The notes beneath the pieces were generated by a model, which saw only the letters and a list, made by a program, of their open reading frames with translations, did not search any database and was not told where the DNA came from. Made by a program: the position numbers and the translations under genes. From Tachypleus tridentatus (taxonomy: Eukaryota; Arthropoda; Merostomata; Xiphosura; Limulidae), in assembly GCF_004210375.1 (NCBI RefSeq), contig NC_134834.1:11765857-11829856 (forward strand): DNA of 64,000 nt, given 5' to 3'. Every line of letters begins with the position of its first letter. The stretch's first letter is position 1. Below are positions 12,401 through 24,088 of the stretch, piece after piece.

Positions 12401-15400
12401 AAATGTAAAGACACACATTTAAACCAGACAGATTTGATTACCTTGTTGTATTAGGCCTAATGTATTTATTTATTTATTTTTTGTCTTCCAAACTGTATTG
12501 CAGAGCTGTGAATTCTGTGCAACTAGTCTGTTGCAGCAGAAATAGGGAATCAAAGAACATAATAGGTTTCTGCATAATCTTTTCAGAATTTTTACCAACA
12601 AACACAATGAAAATGGTGCCAGGTTGATTTCAAGATAATAGCTATGGTCACTGCTAGTAGTTTTAATATTAACCAAATCACAAAGTATATAAATCAGAAA
12701 ATGAGATGTCCTAGTAATGTGTAAGGTTCTAAATATTTTAAGTACACAATCAGAAAATGAGATGTCCTAGTAATGTGTAAGGTTCTAAATATTTTAAGTA
12801 CACAAATCAGAAAATGAGATGTCCTAGTAATGTGTAAGGTTCTAAATATTTTAAGTACACAATCAGAAAATGAGATGTCCTAGTAATGTGTAAGGTTCTA
12901 AATATTTTAAGTACATAAATCAGAAAATGAGATGTCCTAGTAATGTGTAAGGTTCTAAATATTTTAAGTACACAATCAGAAAATGAGATGTCCTAGTAAT
13001 GTGTAAGGTTCTAAATATTTTAAGTACACAATCAGAAAATGAGATGTCCTAGTAATGTGTAAGGTTCTAAATATTTTAAGTACATAAATCAGAAAATGAG
13101 ATGTCCTAGTAATGTGTAAGGTTCTAAATATTTTAAGTACATAAATCAGAAAATGATATGTCCTAGTAATGTGTAAGGTTCTAAATATTTTAAGTACACA
13201 AATCAGAAAATGAGATGTCCTAGTAATGTGTAAGGTTTTAAATTTGCAAATATTTTTAAAATGTTTACTTATTTCTATTTTACTATTTATTTTCTTGTCT
13301 TACAGTGGCCATAGGAACTGGTGCTTGGGCATGTGTTACCATTACCCCTCGATGTCTCATGGCAGGAATATTACAAATGTAAGTCTGTGGCAATCTCTGG
13401 TTTGCATTTAAAAAATTACCACACTTGTTGTAAAGTCTGGTGTGTATTTTTTTTCTTTGTGGTACTGTTATGCATTTTGGACAAATGATTTTTAGTTTTA
13501 AATTCTCTATTATTTAAAAAAGTTTTTAAATTTCATAAGTATTAAAAGTATTGTTCTTTTGTTTATTTACATTATCTTTTGTATCTAAAACTTCAGAGTT
13601 GTTCATCTGTTTACATCTGAGAAAGTTTCTATGTGGATATCTTATGTCAAAGAAATTTTCTTTATGATAAGCACTCAGTTGTGATTCCAAAGTTTCAGGT
13701 TTGAACAGTTAAAACTGACATTTAAATATATACAATTTCAAGGATATAAGTATGAGGTAAGAACAGTTGAATTACAAATATTTTCAGCAGACCATAATAA
13801 GAGAGTTTTCTTACCTACCCTTAATCATAGGTTGCTGGGTGTTACGGTGGCACTGATTGAAGCACCGTGCTTTTGTGCTTTTCTGGACTTTGCTCAAATT
13901 CCACACAATTACTTTGAGAAGAAACCATATTGGCATAAGGCATTGCTGTATGTTATGTAAGTCTTTTGAATTGTGATTTGAATGTGTCATTTAAGACAGA
14001 GAATCAACTTTCACATTGTACATTTATTTTTCAGAAGAAAGTATGCACACATACAAATTGTGTACTATTTGTTGTCAGATATTGTTTCTGGTGGTTAATT
14101 TGAATTTCTTATATATTAAAAGTGTATCCTGTCTAATTGCAATAGAACTGTCCTTGTTTTCCTCTTGTGGTGAAAAATTTTTTGTTTGTTCTTCCTTTAA
14201 GTTACTGACTCATTTTATTTTCTCCTGTTAGTTTGTCGTCGCTCATTGTAATAATTTGTACCAATCTCTCTACCTTCTTTGGATCGGGGCTGATTTTTGT
14301 TACTGGTAGCTTGTACGGAATTATGTCATTGGGGAAAAAGTAAGTTCTTTTTTTTACCTCAGGTTTCTGTTTTGTTATTAAACTCTATTTTTGATACCTT
14401 ATAGTTTTTAACATTTACTAATAGTAAGGTTATATTCAGAAACTACTTCCAGTTGTAACATTTGTTTAAATCAGATGTTCTATGTGAAAACTTTAATTGT
14501 AATGAGTTCTTAGAAAACACAGTAACAGTTATTTACTAGAATTAGTTTCTTGGTTTATCAAAACTATAGGTTTAATAATGTAACGTAACTACTGGTTTTT
14601 AAGAGAGAGACCCAAAACTCGAACGCTTTTGAATAATTCACTGTTCTTTTCCAGGAGAATAAAGGGTTACAGTAAACGAATATGGTGAAATATATGGGCA
14701 TGGATGTCACGTAAACCAGGTGTTCAGAATGAGTTGGCTTTGAGAACTAGCCAATCATAAACTATAGTTATTGGCGTTAGATTTCGTTTGTGCCAAAAAT
14801 CTTTGATAACAGTTATAAGAAATGTTAACCAGTCTTTATATAGATAAAATTAAAAATAAGATTTGAATAACAAGATGGTGGGAAACAGAGAAAACAATGA
14901 TGTGGTGCAACATACAGTATCAAAGTAATACTATTAATGTGAAAGGTGTTTAACTGTGAATTTAGTTTTGAAAATCGTTTTAGAGACATGAAAGTCAACA
15001 ATCTTGTGTTTGAGGTTGATGCCATTTGGCATAATGGTATTTAACGGTGCTATCCAGTAAGATTCTTTAACTTCCCTGTTTCTGTTAGATGTAAAGTTTG
15101 TCATCAGTTTGATGTTGTCGGTGGTGTCCACGAACGTTAAAGTGTTTTTGTGACTGGAAATTCTTTGTCTTGATTGCTGATTTGTGGTTATTAAAATTTT
15201 TCTCTGTAGTTATTTGGGTTTGATATACATATTGTAATTTTGGCACTGTGTTAAGTTAATAACATTTTTAGTAGAGCAGGTTATGGGTTTAGTTATTTTA
15301 AATTGCTTTTGGCTGTCTTTATCAGAAAATTTGTTTTCTGCATGAACTGACAGTTTTGGCATCTCTTGTTATTGTGAGGGTGACTTCCACCTGGTGCCAG

Positions 15401-17895
15401 CTTGAAACTGACTTTAGCATGAATTAAGTGTGAATACAAAGTTTGATTTTTCTTGAAAGAAACAATGTAAACTTTTCTAAAAATGGATTTCAGTGAATAA
15501 TTACGTTGGAGGACATATATAACTGTTGTTTTTTTTATTATTATCCAGGGTAGGTTTTTTAGTTTTGGATAATAAAGTTGTGTTCGGTAATTGTTTCAAG
15601 ACAGATTCATGTGATGTTTTGTTAGTTGCTCAAGTTGTTGGGTGACAGTATTTTGTTAATAACCACTTTCATTCAGTCCATTTCAAAGAACTAATGTGAC
15701 TGTCATAGTTCTTACTGTCACAGCAAAGAACTAATGTGACTGTCATAGTTCTTACTGTCACAGCAAAGAACTAATGTGATGGTCATAGTTCTTACTGTCA
15801 CAGCAAAGAACTAATGTGACTGTCATAGTTCTTACTGTCACAGCAAATAACTAATGTGATGTCATAGTTCTTACTGTCACAGCAAAGAACTAATGTGACT
15901 GTCATAGTTCTTACTGTCACAGCAAAGAACTAATGTGACTGTCATAGTTCTTACTGTCACAGCAAAGAACTAATGTGACTGTCATAGTTCTTACTGTCAC
16001 AGCAAAGAACTAATGTGACTGTCATAGTTCTTACTGTCACAGTATATCTTCAAGTGTTTGATTGATTGTGATTTTGTGTTTGGAGGGTGACAGTTGTGAT
16101 TCTGTAAGTATTGCTGTTTATCTGCTGGTTTTTGGTACAAATTAGTGTGTAGTATACAATCTTTTAGTGTTAGGTTTACATCTAAGAAACTTGTTTGGGA
16201 AGTGGAATATTATAGAATAAGTTTAATATAACTGTGGTAGGTGTTAGTACATCTGTAAAAGGACAGTGGTGAATCTTCGTCTCCTACCCAAATGAAAAAA
16301 AACAACAACTTGTCATTGATGTAGTGTTTCCAAAATGCTTGTTTATCTGTGTAACTTTCCAACAGCCTCGCCTCTAAGTCTGCCTTAAAAACTTTAGCAT
16401 ATCTTGGTGTCCACAGTTTTACTTTTTGTTTGAATATAGAACTAATTACTAAATTCGAAACCATTAAGTGTAACTACTAGTTCAGCTAAGTCTGTAATAA
16501 TTTAAGTGTTTGTCTAGTTTTAGCAGAGAAGATTCTAAGGCTTTTAAACCCTCTTTGTGGGAAATGTTTGAGTAGAGGGAAGAAACATCCATAGCACAGA
16601 GAATAGTGTTTCTTCTTGTTGTTCATGTTGGAGATCATGTTCAGAAAACATGTTGCATCTTTAATGTACAACATCAAATGTGGGGGATATTTTTGTTGTG
16701 ATGGTCAACATAAGCATGCAAGTTTACAGTAGGCATACAGCATTTAAAAATAAAGGATAACCAGGATTGTTGTATTTGTGGTAATGTGAAAGTTATCTGG
16801 TACTAGCTGTTTAGGTAAAAGAAACTAATGTTTTATGACTGATGTTTTCTGTAAACTACATAACATATCTTCCATGATTTTAACAGTTGTGGTGCAGGGT
16901 CCAGATCTACCTTTTTAACAGTAGTTTGTTCATTAAGTTATTGGTAAGGTTTGTCAATGTAGTCTGACTTATGACAGTGGCACCGCTTTATCAGTATGCT
17001 TAATAATAATTTTATTTTCCTGTTTAAACAAAATTAGAGAAATATGTTCACTGTATGAGAGATTGTTTTATACTTTTGAGTTGGAGTTAATGGCTTGAAT
17101 TGGTTCATTTCCAACTGTAGTAACAGAACCCTCAAGATGTGATTCCCTTTTAATTGAGGGTGACCAGAAGGATTTTTTCTTTAAACTTGGTTGCTTTGTG
17201 TCATAAAACACCAAACCAACCAACTCTGAGTCCAAATTATTTCTTTCAATGGTTTGATTGTGAGAAAAACTCTTGAACCCAACCCATAATGGAAGGGTTA
17301 ATACAGGATGTTTCTTGTCAACACTTCAAAGCAACGTTCATAATATGGGAATATAAAGAAATTACAAGTAAGTTTTTGCTACAGTTATGGGCCAATGTAG
17401 CATCTTAAGTTTCTTCCTGTCTTCCTAATAATCAATGCTTAAAAACAAACTAAGAGACCTGACCATTGGAGTTCTTTCTGCAACTAGGCCTAAAAACAAA
17501 AGGATCATCAGGTTGCTTGAATTTCAGTTGTTACATAACGTGTAATTTAAAAAGGTAAATTCGTCTCAGCAAATAATGCTGGAACGTTTACTTATCCAAG
17601 TATTATTTGTAATGATTTACACAAGACTGTTGTATTAGACTGGTAAATGTGAGGCAGAAACAGGTTTTCTAGTAAAAAACTGTTGAATATAAATTGTCTA
17701 CTGTAAAGATGTTTCAACATACAGTAAACAGTTTGCACATTGTTTTGAGATGTGAATAACAATGCATCATCATCTCTCTGCAGGGCTAGCAAAGAGGAGA
17801 TGATGGCAAAGTCATCAAGCACGTTTAACCTTATTCAAACTAATGAAGAGCAAAGAGATGTGGAGGCTGGACCCGAAACTCAAGAAAGATCTTAA
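6299..17895 (+). CDS. fwe: Calcium channel Flower (CACFD1 family)
   Basis: Spliced from five exons: 6299-6401, 13306-13378, 13831-13956, 14232-14339 and 17784-17895. The sum is 522 nt, 173 aa plus stop. All junctions are GT-AG and the phases agree. Flower is a small multi-pass protein of synaptic vesicles and plasma membrane. In Drosophila it is linked to calcium entry, endocytosis and cell-fitness marking. Signs seen: an N-terminal APWWLKYFTRFLG (fly Flower has PWYLKY), then hydrophobic segments at about residues 31-57, 59-80, 96-113 and 117-134. The signature LIEAPCF holds Glu69, the residue equivalent to the fly pore glutamate. The conserved FFGSGLIFVTGSLYGIMSLGKKAS spans residues 116-139 in two parts, split by the last intron. 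The C-terminal tail after 138 is hydrophilic and not conserved. It is slightly shorter than the fly protein. No alternative last exon was confirmed. Confidence 0.93.
7121..7322 (+). mobile_element. Decayed tRNA-SINE in fwe intron 1
   Basis: Eroded copy of the main SINE family. Traces of the head (GGTGGTTAGGGCTCTTGACTC), body (GACTAGCTAACTTCCCTCTAG) and tail (AACACAGATAGTCC) remain in order, with many changes and gaps. Confidence 0.75.
7681..7795 (+). mobile_element. Short tRNA-SINE (second family)
   Basis: Begins GCCCTCCCAGTAGCATGG and ends ACACAGGTAGCTCAGCGTGT, AGCTTTGTGCTTATTAACTTC. It is the same family as the better copy at 58927-59046 but more diverged. Confidence 0.7.
8757..11866 (+). 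mobile_element. hAT DNA transposon in fwe intron 1 (inactive)
   Basis: The two ends align as imperfect terminal inverted repeats of about 40 bp. The left end starts CTGTGGCTAAA at 8757. The right end, read in reverse, starts CACTGTGGCTAAA from 11866. Each end also folds back on itself; the right end has a perfect 13-bp inverted repeat, 11827-11839 with 11854-11866. Transposase remains fill the inside in the same direction. No intact 8-bp target duplication is visible, so the copy is old or the edges are a few bases off. Confidence 0.75.
9300..11569 (+). pseudogene. hAT transposase pseudogene (zinc-finger type)
   Basis: The pieces run in order. At 9385-9705 there is an N-terminal zinc-finger region with WFSQFPWLEH and FHCKLCRDNKK, then a downstream His (KHARSEDHC). 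This looks like the BED/TTF-type finger of hAT-derived proteins. At 10008-10448 is the start of the catalytic fold, with FALEADEATDAGNTS (the hAT 'DEATD' region) and LATDCANVMVG. At 10813-11301 is a middle segment. At 11279-11569 is the C-terminal dimerisation trace, NFDSAFRYWVTHKDR. Frameshifts near 10410 and 11290 and stops near 10640-10810 prevent a single product. It resembles the clade that includes vertebrate ZNF862/C17orf113; that placement is from memory. Confidence 0.8.
12690..13243. repeat. 56-57 bp minisatellite, ~10 copies, fwe intron 1
   Basis: Ten copies of a unit starting AATCAGAAAATGAGATGTCC and ending TTTTAAGTACACA. The array ends about 60 bp before the exon 2 acceptor at 13305. 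Copies are almost identical, differing mainly by one or two bases at the unit junction (ACACAATCAG, ACATAAATCAG). Confidence 0.95.
13306..13378 (+). CDS. fwe: fwe coding exon 2
   Basis: Residues 35-59 (rest of the first membrane segment, through CLMAGILQM). The acceptor is GTCTTACAG and the donor is AAAT|GTAAGT; codon 59 (ATG) is split. Confidence 0.92.
13831..13956 (+). CDS. fwe: fwe coding exon 3
   Basis: Residues 59-101. It carries the second membrane segment and the EAPC motif (Glu69). The acceptor is AATCATAG and the donor is TTAT|GTAAGT. Confidence 0.93.
14232..14339 (+). CDS. fwe: fwe coding exon 4
   Basis: Residues 101-137. It carries the last two membrane segments and the family's FGSGLIFxTG motif. 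The acceptor is CCTGTTAG and the donor is AAAA|GTAAGT. Confidence 0.93.
14830..17300 (-). mobile_element. Penelope-like retroelement remnant in fwe intron 4
   Basis: Read on the minus strand. Near 16486-16677 is a reverse-transcriptase segment with TCFLNMISNMNNKKKH and, later, FKSLRIFSAKTRQTLKLLQT, resembling the Penelope 'DVSSLYTNIP' region in decayed form. Near 16210-16464 is KQAFWKHYINDKLLFFFIW, matching the family's active-site motif (FWKRYIDDIFFIW), with YIND in place of YIDD. Near 14945-15131 is ESYWIAPLNTIMPNGIN, like the end of the GIY-YIG endonuclease domain. Stops and frame changes make it inactive. It lies antisense to fwe. Edges are approximate. Confidence 0.7.
15680..16043. repeat. 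40-bp minisatellite with internal hairpin, ~9 copies
   Basis: Unit CAGCAAAGAACTAATGTGAC followed by TGTCATAGTTCTTACTGTCA. Each unit holds a perfect 8-bp inverted repeat, AAGAACTA with TAGTTCTT, separated by 12 nt, plus TGACAG/CTGTCA outside it. It sits inside the Penelope-like remnant, between the RT and endonuclease traces. Confidence 0.95.
17784..17895 (+). CDS. fwe: fwe coding exon 5
   Basis: Residues 137-173: AS(K)EEMM, matching ASAEDM in the fly protein, then an acidic tail ending TQERS and stop TAA at 17893. The acceptor is CTCTCTGCAG. Confidence 0.9.
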
Positions 17896-18481
17896 GTTAT
17901 TATTTGTGTAAATAGTTCACTTTAGTAGCAGCGAATATCTTATTGAAATAATTTATTAATAGTAAGAGGCTATGAGTTTTGTACACAGCGAGTTGTGAGT
18001 ATATATTAAGCAGTACAATTTAACTCTTACATTGTTAAATTTGTAAGAAATTTTGATCTGTTGATTGATAGCTTTATCAGTTTGAAGTTGGCCGATGGTT
18101 CACCATAGTGTGGTTTCTTTTACCATAATATCACTTCTTATTACTATTATTGTAAGGTTTGAGTGTTATAAAGATATAGGCTTTGAGGTATCTACAGTTT
18201 GTAGAGAATGCTTTCTTTTCTCTTCTGATGTCCTGACTGTAGGTTTACCTAATATTGTTGAACTGTTTAGTTTTCCTGCACTTTATATGTTAAAAATGTT
18301 TTGAACCTCTTGTAAAAACACTGCTCTAATAACAACACAAATAGTTCAACTGTTGTGTTTACTTTTAGTCATTGCTTTGGTGTTAACACATAAAGGAATG
18401 AAAACAAACTATTAGTACATTAAAACATGTTTACCAGCATGATTTAATTATAATATAAGTATAGGATAAACCAATATTTGA

Positions 18482-18487
18482 AATAAA
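18482..18487 (+). terminator. Candidate poly(A) signal AATAAA of fwe
   Basis: Canonical hexamer about 590 bases after the stop codon, followed by a T-rich stretch with GTGTCTTTTGTC. A second AATAAA lies near 19,340. Sequence alone does not decide between them. Confidence 0.4.
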
Positions 18488-21299
18488 GGTGTCTTTTGTC
18501 ATCAAGATAGTTTTGGATAAATTTGATCACATACTAAAGTTGGTTATACTTCATATTCAAAAAACTAAGTATCTATTTTCATATGCTTTATTTTTTTGAT
18601 ACTTCCTTTGTATACTGGTGGTCTGATATTCAAATTATTTTCTTTTTTGTGCATTGCATACATTCCAGTAACCCTGTTGTTTGACATTTTCAGTGCTGTT
18701 ATTGTGTTTTCAGGTCACTTATTGTGATTACAGTTAAATGTTCTCTTCAGTGACAGTGTGCAAACATTTATAGGGTTATTACTCAAAAAGTGTTACCAGA
18801 TATCCAGATCTTCCCGAAAACAGTTTCTACTGAATATACAAATATGTTTGGTAAACTATTCTAAACAGGGCTTAATTTTTAACTGAAAACAAGTTTTATC
18901 GGTGATACGTAACGTTTGCGTAGCAGTTTCTTGTTCATTCAGCAGTAACTTCTTTTGTAATGGAAACTTTGCAAGCATAATTTTTTTAATATATACACAA
19001 AAGCTTTGAGATTTCTGACAGCCAAAATTAAGCCTTGTTTCGAAAGACAGAACCGGTATGTAAGTCAAGGTGGAAGTTTTGATGGGACATTAGTATAAAT
19101 AGTTTCATGCAAGAGTAAAGTTTTTCATAGGAAGTTGTTTCTCCACTAAGCAGAAGAACATGAAACCTGGCTTCGTTTCTAAAGTTAGCTGACGACATTA
19201 AGCACATGGTCCTCTCACTAACGTTTAATCATCTGTGTGATAATTCATGTAGAAGAATCCATATAATATTGAAAAGATGTTTTAAGAGTAGCAGTCAAGA
19301 TACTTGTCCATTTTGTTTTTTAATACTTTCAAAGTAATAAAATAATTACATTTATATAGTGAACTTTTGATTTGTTTACAAAATCTTATATAAAACATTT
19401 TAAGTATTTAACTTCTGGTATTAGTGTATCTTTCAGTTGATGTATCTGAAATTAAAAACTGCATATAATGCAGAGATTTGAGTGTTTTATTGTATTTAAG
19501 TTTTGAAATTTACATGGATGTATGAAACATAGGACTTACGAAAGTTTATAAATTCACATAATAGAGTAAATAGCAATTTTGAAAAATAAGTCATTTCATA
19601 AACTTAAGTACATTAGCTAAAACAAAAACAAGCCTAAGGAAACTTGTGCTACATGAAACATGCATGTTTTAGATGTTAAAGTTTACGTGTCAAGTTACAA
19701 ACAATGAGACTTCTCTTCTGACAGTCCTTATTGACCAAACAATACTGTAGAGACACCAGAGACTAGTCTTTTAACAGTTATTTATTGGTCTTCGGTTACA
19801 TTAAAACACATGAATATTAGAAGAGACTGTTAGTACATGCTAAAAAATACAAATTTGACAATGAGTTTCATTTCCTAGCAAATTAACGAGTGAAAAACAC
19901 ATTCCAAAAAGTTATAACACAGATTTTTCTAAAGTTACAATTAATCCAAATACAGTTAGTGTGTGATGTTTTCCACCTCAATAATATTGTTTAGTGATCT
20001 GCTAACAAAAAATAAAGCTACTTCAAAAACAGCAGTTTGTGTATTATTACAATTACTTTCCTGCTGACCTTGGTTTGAACCTGTATAATTTTTAGTTCAT
20101 TGATACTACTAGCACTGTTTCATAAGTGTTGTACAAACACGTAATGTCAGTATCGTGCACGAGAGAATCTAAGTAAAAATATTAGCTTTCATAAGCCCAA
20201 AATTTCACATAAATATCACAGCTTTCTTCCAGAAGTAGAACAAAAAACATAAACCTGTAATGTAAATACACAGTGATATAAATCTAAAGATCATACAGAC
20301 TGAAACACAAAATTCAGTTGACTGTTTTTGTCAGTTTACTGTTAACTTATTAACAATAAGTTGGTATAACTGTGGAATTTCTTGATCAGTAATATACAGC
20401 TGTCTTAAACAATTTACTAAAACAAGTTGTATAAATCAAACTTTTCAACTTAAATGAATTTTGCATGTGGGAAAATGTGGCCATTACACACATAGTACTG
20501 CTGGAGTTATTGTAAAATATCAACTGAAAAAAAATATTTTTGTATTCTATATATAAAAGAAAGAAATTGGGGAAGTAAAGTCCTTTATAGTATGCTTTTA
20601 TCTATTCGTTTCAACTATACCAAAAAACAGGTGACCAATTAATCCAGAACGTGGTAATTACATAATTAAAAACATGCATAATTATGTGTAAGTAACTACC
20701 CATTAAATATCACTTTTCAGAAACACTAATTACTGTTTAAAAACTGTAGTAAAGAAATGTATATTATTCAGATATGAAGTGAATTATAAATTAGTCTAAT
20801 GTACTTTATTACACTGTGCACTCCAGTTGAAATGGGAGGATGTATTGTGCATATTTGAAAATGTCAATAGAAAATACAAATTTGTTTATCTGGTTGAATC
20901 TTTTTCTATTGTACGAACGAAAGGTAGTGTCAAAAAGTAATTTTCAATCACATTTTAAACTAATTACTATGGTTAAACTGGGAGAGAGGGCATTATAGTT
21001 TAAACTGTACAATTTGTTTTAAATTTATATCTCTGAAAGTGAAGGAAGAACAGAAAACAAAAATATCCTAAAGAAAAATAACATTCATTTTATTGAAAAA
21101 CACAATTATAAAAATGTGTAATAAGTGATTAACCTTGTGTGTTGACACTTCTTACATATGACTTTCGAATCATTTTAGAAAGTGTTCATGATTTGGGGGC
21201 AAGTCGCTACAACTGAATTTTGAAACTGTTTGATTTTTAAACAAACATATTTATAAATATGTTGGTCTGCTTATCATAAGAGCAAAACTGAAAAACTCC

Positions 21300-21590
21300 A
21301 TTCAGTTGCTACCTGCCAAAAAAGAAATGCGTGTTAAGGTACCTTGATGTAAAAATCAAAACTGAAATCTACTGTGAAGTCACTACCTGTCAAAGAAGAA
21401 CTAGCTTATATTGAAATACTTTGATATAGAAATCAAAACTGAAACCTACTGTGAAGTCACTACCTGTCAAAGAAGAACTAGCTTATATTGAAATACTTTG
21501 ATATAGAAATCAAAACTGAAACCATCAGATAGTTGCTCCCTATCAAAGAAGTAATGAAATACATTAAAGTACTTTGATACATAAAAATGG
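21300..21590. repeat. 77-bp tandem repeat, ~3.7 copies
   Basis: Units contain ACCTGTCAAAGAAGAACTAG and TACTTTGATATAGAAATC. The middle copies at 21361 and 21438 are nearly identical; the outer ones are more diverged. Confidence 0.88.
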
Positions 21591-22402
21591 TTTGTTTTCA
21601 ATTACTTTAATGTTAGTGTGAACATTCAGTGGATAAGATGATGGCGTTTCTCAAAGATTTTGTGTGTGTATGAAAATATTAATACTAAGGCTTGAGCTAA
21701 ATCAGATAAAGGAAAGACTGCACTGAGAACAGTAAATCCAAACATCTGACTAAATTCAGTTTATTACAAAAAAAAAACAAGCTGAAACTAAAAAAATAAA
21801 TAAAAATTCTCACTGATTGACAGAATCACATGGTACATGCTATAGCATAGGAAATAGAATGTACCCTAGGTTTTGGAGGTGACTGAAGAAGTAGGACCCA
21901 CACTGTGGTGGGGATACACCGTCTATCAGTCTTAACCTCCATTCACCAGTTTCACATAAAATATAAAGAAATAAAATAATACAAATAGGAGAGAAAGATG
22001 CAAGCACTCAAGCCCATATCTATATCACCCTTCACTCAGTTGTGGGTTGGTAACTGCTCTTCAAAGTAGAGAAAAATAAAAATGAGGTACTTTGTTAATG
22101 ACATAATATTGCAAGTACATATTTGTTTTTCAATACCTTTTGTATTTTGAGTTTAAAAAAAAACATTTAAAAATAAGTTTGGTCTTCAAACTTTCATTAA
22201 AAATGACATTATTTAATTTACAAATTTAAAATAAAACTAATTCTAATAAATAATGCTCATCAAATACTTTTAACACAATTATATCCTTCCCAACAATGAC
22301 ACACAAGTTTTTTAAGTGTTATCATTATGAGAAAGTGCCACTTATCAAAATGAACACTATTAACATTTTTTGAAAAACCTTAAAAATTGACAACATCGAT
22401 TA

Positions 22403-23296
22403 CGAGGGCTGTTCAAAAAATACACGGACCGTTTCAATTGCGCAGCTCCAGTTGGTTCCAGGGGAATCCACTAGGTTCGCACAGATCAGCTGATTACGGC
22501 GCCATTTCCCGATTGCAGATATCTTCATTTGTGTATTAGCTACGCTGTTTTAAGTGAAGTGCGATTTTCTCGTTTGGCGGATTTCAGAATGAATGACCTG
22601 AAGGAGCAACGACTTGCTGTGAAATTCTGTGTTAAACTTGGAAAATCTGCGACTGAAACTTTTGCTATGCTTAACACGGCTTACGGTGATGTTGCTATAA
22701 AGCATACGGCATGTTTCAAGTGGCATGAACGTTTTAAGGATGGTCGACAGTCCATTGAAGATGATGAGCGTCCTGGACGTCCTTCCACGTCAACTGACGA
22801 CCCACAAGTCGACAAAATCAACACCCTGGTGCGGGCAAATCGACGTCTGACTGTCAGGGAGCTTGCTGAATAGTGTGGGATATCAGTTGGATCTTGTTAC
22901 GAGATTTTGACCGAAAAATTGAAGATGCACCGCGTTGCTGCGAAATTTGTGCCTCAGAACTCGTGAGTTTTTGGCCAAACACTCGATCACTGTTCTTCCC
23001 CACCCCCCTACTCACCTGACCTTGCTCATTGCGATTTTTTCTTGTTCCCAAACTCAAAAGACCCTTAAAAGGAAGAAGATTTAAGACGATTCCCGAGATT
23101 AAGGCAAATGCGACGAAGGAGCTGGAGGACATTACAAAAGAAGCGTACCAGAACTGTTTCAACAAGTGGAAACACCGTTGGGATAAGTGTGTGCGTTGGG
23201 AAGAGAGTACTTTGAAGGGGTCCCAGACCTGTAACTTCTAAATAAAGTACATTTTGTTTTATGACGTCGGTCCGCATATTTTTTGAACAACCCTCA
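22403..23296 (+). mobile_element. mariner element, internally deleted
   Basis: Terminal inverted repeats: the left starts CGAGGGCTGTTCAAAAAATA at 22403. The right, read in reverse, starts TGAGGGTTGTTCAAAAAATA from 23296. Each is flanked by TA (22401-22402 and 23297-23298), the mariner target duplication. Length is 894 bp against about 1.3 kb for complete relatives, so some 400 bp is missing from inside. Confidence 0.93.
22589..23240 (+). pseudogene. mariner transposase pseudogene
   Basis: ATG at 22589 opens the N-terminal DNA-binding domain (KEQRLAVKFCVKLGKSATET, then FKWHERFKDGRQS and DDERPGRPST). An in-frame TAG at 22871 interrupts RELAE-CGIS. The frame goes on to AAKFVPQNS and stops. The sequence then jumps to the third catalytic segment, HPPYSPDLAHCDFFLFPKLK (near 23000-23055), and the C-terminus. 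The part with the first two catalytic aspartates is deleted, so no active enzyme can be made. Confidence 0.9.
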
Positions 23297-24088
23297 TATA
23301 ACTTGTGGCATTTAAACTTAAGTGAAATACAACTTCACACAAGATATAAATGTGACCAAAGAACACAGGTCAACCAACCAGCTGTAGTGATACTCGTCCA
23401 AAGAATGCAAGTCTGTCAATACCCTTGTTAATGATAGTTGTCCACATAAAAATACAACTGCGATCAGTTACTGAAGTAACTTTATAATGTGACGTTAATA
23501 CTTTTGTTAAAAGTTAGGTAATATAACATTAGATTTTTAATAGAAGTAATAAAATTATTTATGTTTCTGTGCAGACAAAAACAGTTCAACTTGCTACCTT
23601 CTGTCAGTTATACACCTGCATTACCACTATTTTGTTCTTTAACTCTTAAGTTTCAGTTTATAGATCTTAAACACTAATAAAGTACCTCAACTATGTGTCG
23701 GGTATTGTTTATTTTCTTGGACTAACTATTGAGACCAATTACCGAAACACAGCTATACCAGCACCAAAGCCTTAGTTTCATTTCTTACTGACTAATGACA
23801 TGTACTGGGGTTACATAGAAAGTATAACAAAATGATAAAACCGATTAATTAATTTATTAATGTATGGTTGAAAACATGAATATCACAGCTGTTTCTCAGG
23901 TCACATAAGACAAAGAAACATGTCAGGATATAATATTACTTTTTGTTAAGTAGAAATTATTATCAAGATATTTTGTTTCATTAATCTGTCGAACATTACT
24001 TGTCTATAAAACATAGGTTCATCAACACCCCTAAATAATGCTCATCTACAGAATTCTAGGCTGTTAATATCAACCATGTAATAATGGA
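23297..24088. other. Intergenic, nothing recognised
   Basis: AT-rich sequence between the mariner and the 35-bp satellite. No gene, RNA or transposon signature was seen. Confidence 0.5.

Larger units (their letters stand above)
17896..22402. other. fwe 3' UTR and intergenic DNA
   Basis: The first ~590 bases after the fwe stop probably form the 3' UTR. The rest is AT-rich DNA with no recognised gene or transposon, apart from the 77-bp repeat near 21,300-21,590. Confidence 0.5.

Noticed and set aside
14016-14231. A 71-codon plus-strand frame before fwe exon 4
   Set aside because: It lies in intron 3, ends at the exon 4 acceptor and has no similarity to Flower or other families.
21865-21945. 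Possible alternative last exon of fwe (a short open stretch after CCCTAG)
   Set aside because: Joined to exon 4 in the required phase it meets a stop after three codons, and the upstream pyrimidine tract is poor.
22854-23277. Minus-strand frames within the mariner
   Set aside because: They overlap the sense transposase remains and have no family similarity.
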